From contig DWUP01000194.1 in NCBI GenBank assembly GCA_020012075.1, positions 1 to 36,878 on the forward strand: 36,878 nucleotides of DNA. The letters are read 5' to 3'. Positions 33,927 through 36,878 of this stretch are shown piece by piece; the stretch's first letter is position 1; each line of letters begins with the position of its first letter. This DNA is from Candidatus Avibacteroides avistercoris (GTDB lineage Bacteria; Bacteroidota; Bacteroidia; Bacteroidales; Bacteroidaceae). Below the pieces are notes generated by a model. The model worked only from the letters and a program-made list of their open reading frames with translations. It made no database searches and had not been told where the DNA came from. The position numbers and the translations under genes were made by a program.

Positions 33927-35795
33927 GTGACCCCGGAGCAATATCTCGCACACCTGCAACGCTTGCTCGACACCGAGCATGAGAGCGAGCGCAATGAATT
34001 CTTAACACAAGTGCAGGGACAAAGCACTTATGAGAGGACACTGCGAGGCACTTGCTGGTATCCATTGAGCATAGAGGGCGGACATTACAACGCCCTCAAT
34101 CAATATGTCGTCGAGATTGTCAGGACAGGCAGCCGTGATGTCGAGCACCAGTTTGACCATGGCAAGCCTGTCAGCTTTTTCGCCGACGACGGCATGGGAC
34201 ATACGACACAGACCTCATGGTCAGGCACCGTGTCTTACGTAGACGGCGACCGCATGGGAGTGGTCATACCGTCGGAAGACCACATGCCGCAGCTCCGTTC
34301 CATGAGGCTTCCGGGTCTGCAGTTATTCTTTGACGAAACACCCTACCGCCTCATGTCATCCGCTCTCCACAAGGCCATCAACGCCAGTGACGGACGGCTC
34401 AAGGAAATGAAAGAGTTGCTGCACGGCACACGCCAATGCGCATCACGCACCATGGCAAAGCAATCCTTCCCGTGGCTCAACAGACAGCAAGAAGAGGCAG
34501 TAAACAAAATCATCTGCGCAAAAGACATAGCCATCGTACACGGCCCGCCGGGGACAGGCAAGACGACGACACTCGTCGAAGCCATCTGCGAGACACTGCA
34601 CCGCGAAACACAAGTGCTCGTCTGTGCACAAAGCAACATGGCAGTAGACTGGATCAGCCGGCAACTGGTCGAACGCGGCGTCAGCGTCATGCGTATAGGC
34701 AATCCCACACGCATCAACGGCAAGATGCTCGCCTACACATTCGAAAGGAGGTTTGAAGAGCATCCCGACTACCCGCTGCTATGGCAAGTGCGACGTTCGA
34801 TAAGAGAACTGTGCGCATCAAGGCACGGCGGCCGCGACATTCATTCCAAGCTGTCATCGCTCCGTGACAAAGCCACAGAACTCGAGGTGCGCATCACCTC
34901 ATCACTCTTCGACTCGGCGATGGTCATATCCTGCACGCTGACCGGAGCTGCATCGTCATTGTTGTTTGGGAAGCACTTCTCCACCCTTTTCGTCGATGAA
35001 GCAGGCCAGGCACTCGAACCGTCATGCTGGATTCCACTCGCCCATTGCAGCCGCATCATCCTGTCGGGCGACCACAAGCAACTGCCCCCGACGGTCAAAT
35101 CAGTCGAAGCCGCACGCGGCGGGCTGGCACGGACACTCATGGAAGTAGCAGTCAATTCACATCCGTCATGCGTCACAATGCTGCGCGAGCAATACAGGAT
35201 GAATGAAGAGATCATGACCTTCCCGTCCAAATGGTTCTATGGAGGACAACTGACCGCAGCCCCCATGGTGGCACACCGCAAGACATTCGAACTTGACACA
35301 CCGGTCGAATGGATTGACACGTCGGTGGCCGAGGCCCGCGAACGCTCCACCTCGGGCGGCACAGGCAAGATGAACGCCGCTGAAGCATGCGCCACAATAG
35401 ACACACTCAAGAGTTACATAAGTAAAATAGGCAGCAGCCGGATAGCGGAAGACAACATAGATTTCGCAATCATCTCACCATACAAATCGCAAGTACAACT
35501 GTTGAGACGGCTCATCAAGTCCGACCCCGGCCTGCGCCGCATACGGCACGCCATCACGACAGATACAGTGGACGGATTCCAAGGGCAGGAACGCGACGTA
35601 GTGATAATCAGCCTCGTGCGATCAAACGACAGAGGCGACATAGGCTTCCTCACCGACCTGCGCCGGATGAATGTGGCCATGACGCGTGCAAGGATGAAAC
35701 TGATCATCGTCGGCGACGTGACCACACTGTCGCGGCATACATTCTTTGCCGCCCTATACGACTATGTCACATCGCTAAACAGAGACTGCAATTGA
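33927..35795 (+). CDS. UPF1/DNA2-like SF1 helicase
   Basis: This 622-aa protein belongs to the SF1B UPF1/IGHMBP2/DNA2-like group. Residues 1-170 form an N-terminal domain with a beta-barrel-like stretch. The helicase motifs are Q-motif region LNRQQEEAV (184-192), Walker A GPPGTGKT (206-213), the motif Ia segment QSNMAVDWI (235-243), Walker B DEAGQ (357-361), motif III GDHKQLPPT (381-389), motif IV EQYRMN (421-426), motif V TVDGFQGQERD (547-557) and motif VI NVAMTRAR (582-589). The start is GTG at 33927; the next in-frame ATG lies at residue 90 and would remove the N-terminal domain. No nuclease motif is visible. Its role (DNA repair, RNA metabolism or defence) cannot be told from sequence. 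Confidence 0.9.
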   Translation: MTPEQYLAHLQRLLDTEHESERNEFLTQVQGQSTYERTLRGTCWYPLSIEGGHYNALNQYVVEIVRTGSRDVEHQFDHGKPVSFFADDGMGHTTQTSWSGTVSYVDGDRMGVVIPSEDHMPQLRSMRLPGLQLFFDETPYRLMSSALHKAINASDGRLKEMKELLHGTRQCASRTMAKQSFPWLNRQQEEAVNKIICAKDIAIVHGPPGTGKTTTLVEAICETLHRETQVLVCAQSNMAVDWISRQLVERGVSVMRIGNPTRINGKMLAYTFERRFEEHPDYPLLWQVRRSIRELCASRHGGRDIHSKLSSLRDKATELEVRITSSLFDSAMVISCTLTGAASSLLFGKHFSTLFVDEAGQALEPSCWIPLAHCSRIILSGDHKQLPPTVKSVEAARGGLARTLMEVAVNSHPSCVTMLREQYRMNEEIMTFPSKWFYGGQLTAAPMVAHRKTFELDTPVEWIDTSVAEARERSTSGGTGKMNAAEACATIDTLKSYISKIGSSRIAEDNIDFAIISPYKSQVQLLRRLIKSDPGLRRIRHAITTDTVDGFQGQERDVVIISLVRSNDRGDIGFLTDLRRMNVAMTRARMKLIIVGDVTTLSRHTFFAALYDYVTSLNRDCN

Positions 35796-35870
35796 CCATT
35801 AGTCCTGACGGTCTGTAAAAATGGTTGCATTTTCCCGACCATAGATAATAGCGGCACCATAATCTTGAAA

Positions 35871-35878
35871 TAGATTTG
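35871..35878 (+). promoter_or_regulatory. Promoter -7 element of the acetyltransferase gene
   Basis: TAGATTTG matches TAnnTTTG perfectly, 36 bp before the ATG at 35914. No TTTG is seen at the -33 distance. Confidence 0.45.
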
Positions 35879-35913
35879 CGGCCAAAAACATTAAGGACAA
35901 AACATCAGACAAT

Positions 35914-36483
35914 ATGATGCAATTAGAAGATTTCCTGCACCGTGTAGCCGCGCACAAGCCGCTTGACACACCTGAAGTATTCGAGTTTATGGACAGGATG
36001 AGCGGTGAGGCGCGCCGCATCACCTTTGAGCTCAACGCCGCCTACCATACGCCTGAGGAAGTACGGTCCTACCTCTCATCACTTTTCGGCAAGCCCGTCC
36101 CCGCCACGCTGCGGGTGTTCCCGCCATTCTACACCGACTTCGGGAAAAACATAACGGTAGGCGAAAACGTATTCATCAATGCCTGCTGCCATTTCCAAGA
36201 CCATGGCGGCGTATTCATAGGCGACGACTGCCAGATAGGACACAATGTCGTTTTCGCCACACTCAACCATTTCGAAGCACCATCAAAACGCAAATTGACC
36301 TATCCTGCACCCATCAGGCTGGAACGCGGCGTGTGGGTCGGCTCAAATGCCACCATCCTGCAAGGCGTGACCATTGGTGAATATTCCATCGTCGCAGCCG
36401 GAGCCGTCGTCACTCGGGACGTGCCGCCACGCACAATAGTGGGAGGAGTCCCGGCAAAGGTCATAAGGCATATCGAGGAATGA
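35914..36483 (+). CDS. Hexapeptide-repeat (LbH) acetyltransferase
   Basis: This 189-aa protein is a left-handed beta-helix acetyltransferase related to maltose/galactoside O-acetyltransferases (Maa/LacA). The helical N-terminal cap (about 1-70) is followed by hexapeptide turns ([20 protein letters not shown], 79-98; [15 protein letters not shown], 100-114) and the coil [20 protein letters not shown] (142-161) with the end [18 protein letters not shown]119 (TLNHFEAP) matches the catalytic histidine of LacA. The acceptor sugar or other substrate cannot be set. Two ATG codons in tandem offer residues 1 and 2 as start. Confidence 0.88.
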   Translation: MMQLEDFLHRVAAHKPLDTPEVFEFMDRMSGEARRITFELNAAYHTPEEVRSYLSSLFGKPVPATLRVFPPFYTDFGKNITVGENVFINACCHFQDHGGVFIGDDCQIGHNVVFATLNHFEAPSKRKLTYPAPIRLERGVWVGSNATILQGVTIGEYSIVAAGAVVTRDVPPRTIVGGVPAKVIRHIEE

Positions 36484-36579
36484 ACATGAAGCCGAAGATG
36501 CGATTTACAAATCGCGGAATCATCACAGGATTTGACAGTTAAAAAAGCACGCGACCTGCTTAAGATTTATTTTATATGC

Positions 36580-36587
36580 TATATTTG
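36580..36587 (+). promoter_or_regulatory. Promoter -7 element before the partial YD-repeat gene
   Basis: TATATTTG matches TAnnTTTG perfectly and lies 42 bp before the ATG at 36629. No TTTG was found at the -33 distance. Confidence 0.5.
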
Positions 36588-36628
36588 AAGCCGACAAATT
36601 GTTTTTGCGATTAATACTATCAGCATTT

Positions 36629-36878
36629 ATGAGAAAGTTTTACCTATTGACATTCGCTGCTGCCTGCTGTTTTTCTCTTGCACAGGCACAGGGGAAGCAC
36701 TATCTGAGGGCTATAAATTCGACCGTAAGCCCGCTGGAGTACAACCAATACTTCTACGACTCCGAAGGACGTACCGACAGCATCCACTGGAGCGACGAGC
36801 TGGCCGAGGGGAGTGTCAAGCTCACCTATGACGAAGCCGGCAACGTCGTGCAGCGCGACATGTTCCAGCTAATTGACT
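36629..36878 (+). CDS. Secreted YD-repeat-like protein, partial (cut by window edge)
   Basis: The first 83 codons of a gene that runs off the window are visible. It begins with a signal peptide (MRKFYLLTFAAACCFSLAQA, likely cut after A20). Then come two stretches typical of YD/Rhs-like repeats: YFYDSEGRTDSIHW (41-54) and LTYDEAGNVVQRD (65-77). The family is widespread in secreted Bacteroidota proteins, where it often forms beta-rich scaffolds. The rest, including any C-terminal sorting domain or toxin, is out of view. Confidence 0.65.
   Translation, partial: MRKFYLLTFAAACCFSLAQAQGKHYLRAINSTVSPLEYNQYFYDSEGRTDSIHWSDELAEGSVKLTYDEAGNVVQRDMFQLID

Overview
The window comes from a Bacteroidales chromosome (phylum Bacteroidota), probably a gut-type member. 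The family cannot be fixed from the sequence alone, although a Muribaculaceae-like lineage would fit. The evidence is the protein sequences of the ribosomal cluster, the gene order map-infA-rpmJ-rpsM-rpsK-rpsD-rpoA-rplQ, promoters of the Bacteroidota type (TTTG, 19-21 bp, TAnnTTTG), few Shine-Dalgarno sequences, and a tRNA gene without encoded CCA.

Positions 223-18329 (reverse strand) hold one uninterrupted str-S10-spc-alpha supercluster of 33 genes: rpsL, rpsG, fusA, the S10 block (rpsJ to rpsQ), the spc block (rplN to secY), then map, infA, rpmJ, rpsM, rpsK, rpsD, rpoA and rplQ. Two of these, rpmD and rpmJ, are very short. A promoter lies before rpsL and a hairpin terminator after rplQ. Most gaps are 0-40 nt. 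The larger ones (before rpsG, rpsJ, rpsH and rpsD) each contain inverted repeats that could be autoregulatory leaders.

Positions 18428-21601 (reverse strand) hold a secreted cysteine-rich protein of unknown function and a long-chain acyl-CoA ligase. Positions 21725-24782 (forward strand) hold a second translation operon, rplM-rpsI-rpsB-tsf, with a good promoter, a structured leader before rplM, hairpins before rpsB and tsf, and a textbook terminator.

Positions 24984-28559 (forward) encode a CPA2-type cation/proton antiporter with two C-terminal RCK_C domains and a DHA1-type MFS exporter. Positions 28801-32754 (reverse) hold a serine-type sulfatase with a PPOX-fold flavoprotein, then an iron-containing alcohol dehydrogenase with a FlK-like thioesterase. 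The non-coding DNA here carries two different tandem arrays, both with a 22-bp period, and a palindrome sharing a core with one of them.

Positions 32850-36878 (forward) hold tRNA-Pro(UGG), a CI-like helix-turn-helix/coiled-coil protein followed by a UPF1/DNA2-like SF1 helicase, a hexapeptide-repeat acetyltransferase, and the start of a secreted YD-repeat-like protein cut by the window edge. No CRISPR array, insertion sequence, integrase or phage gene was seen. No clearly new system is demonstrable. The best leads are the 22-bp arrays, the set of ribosomal leader candidates, the cysteine-rich secreted protein and the HTH-helicase pair.
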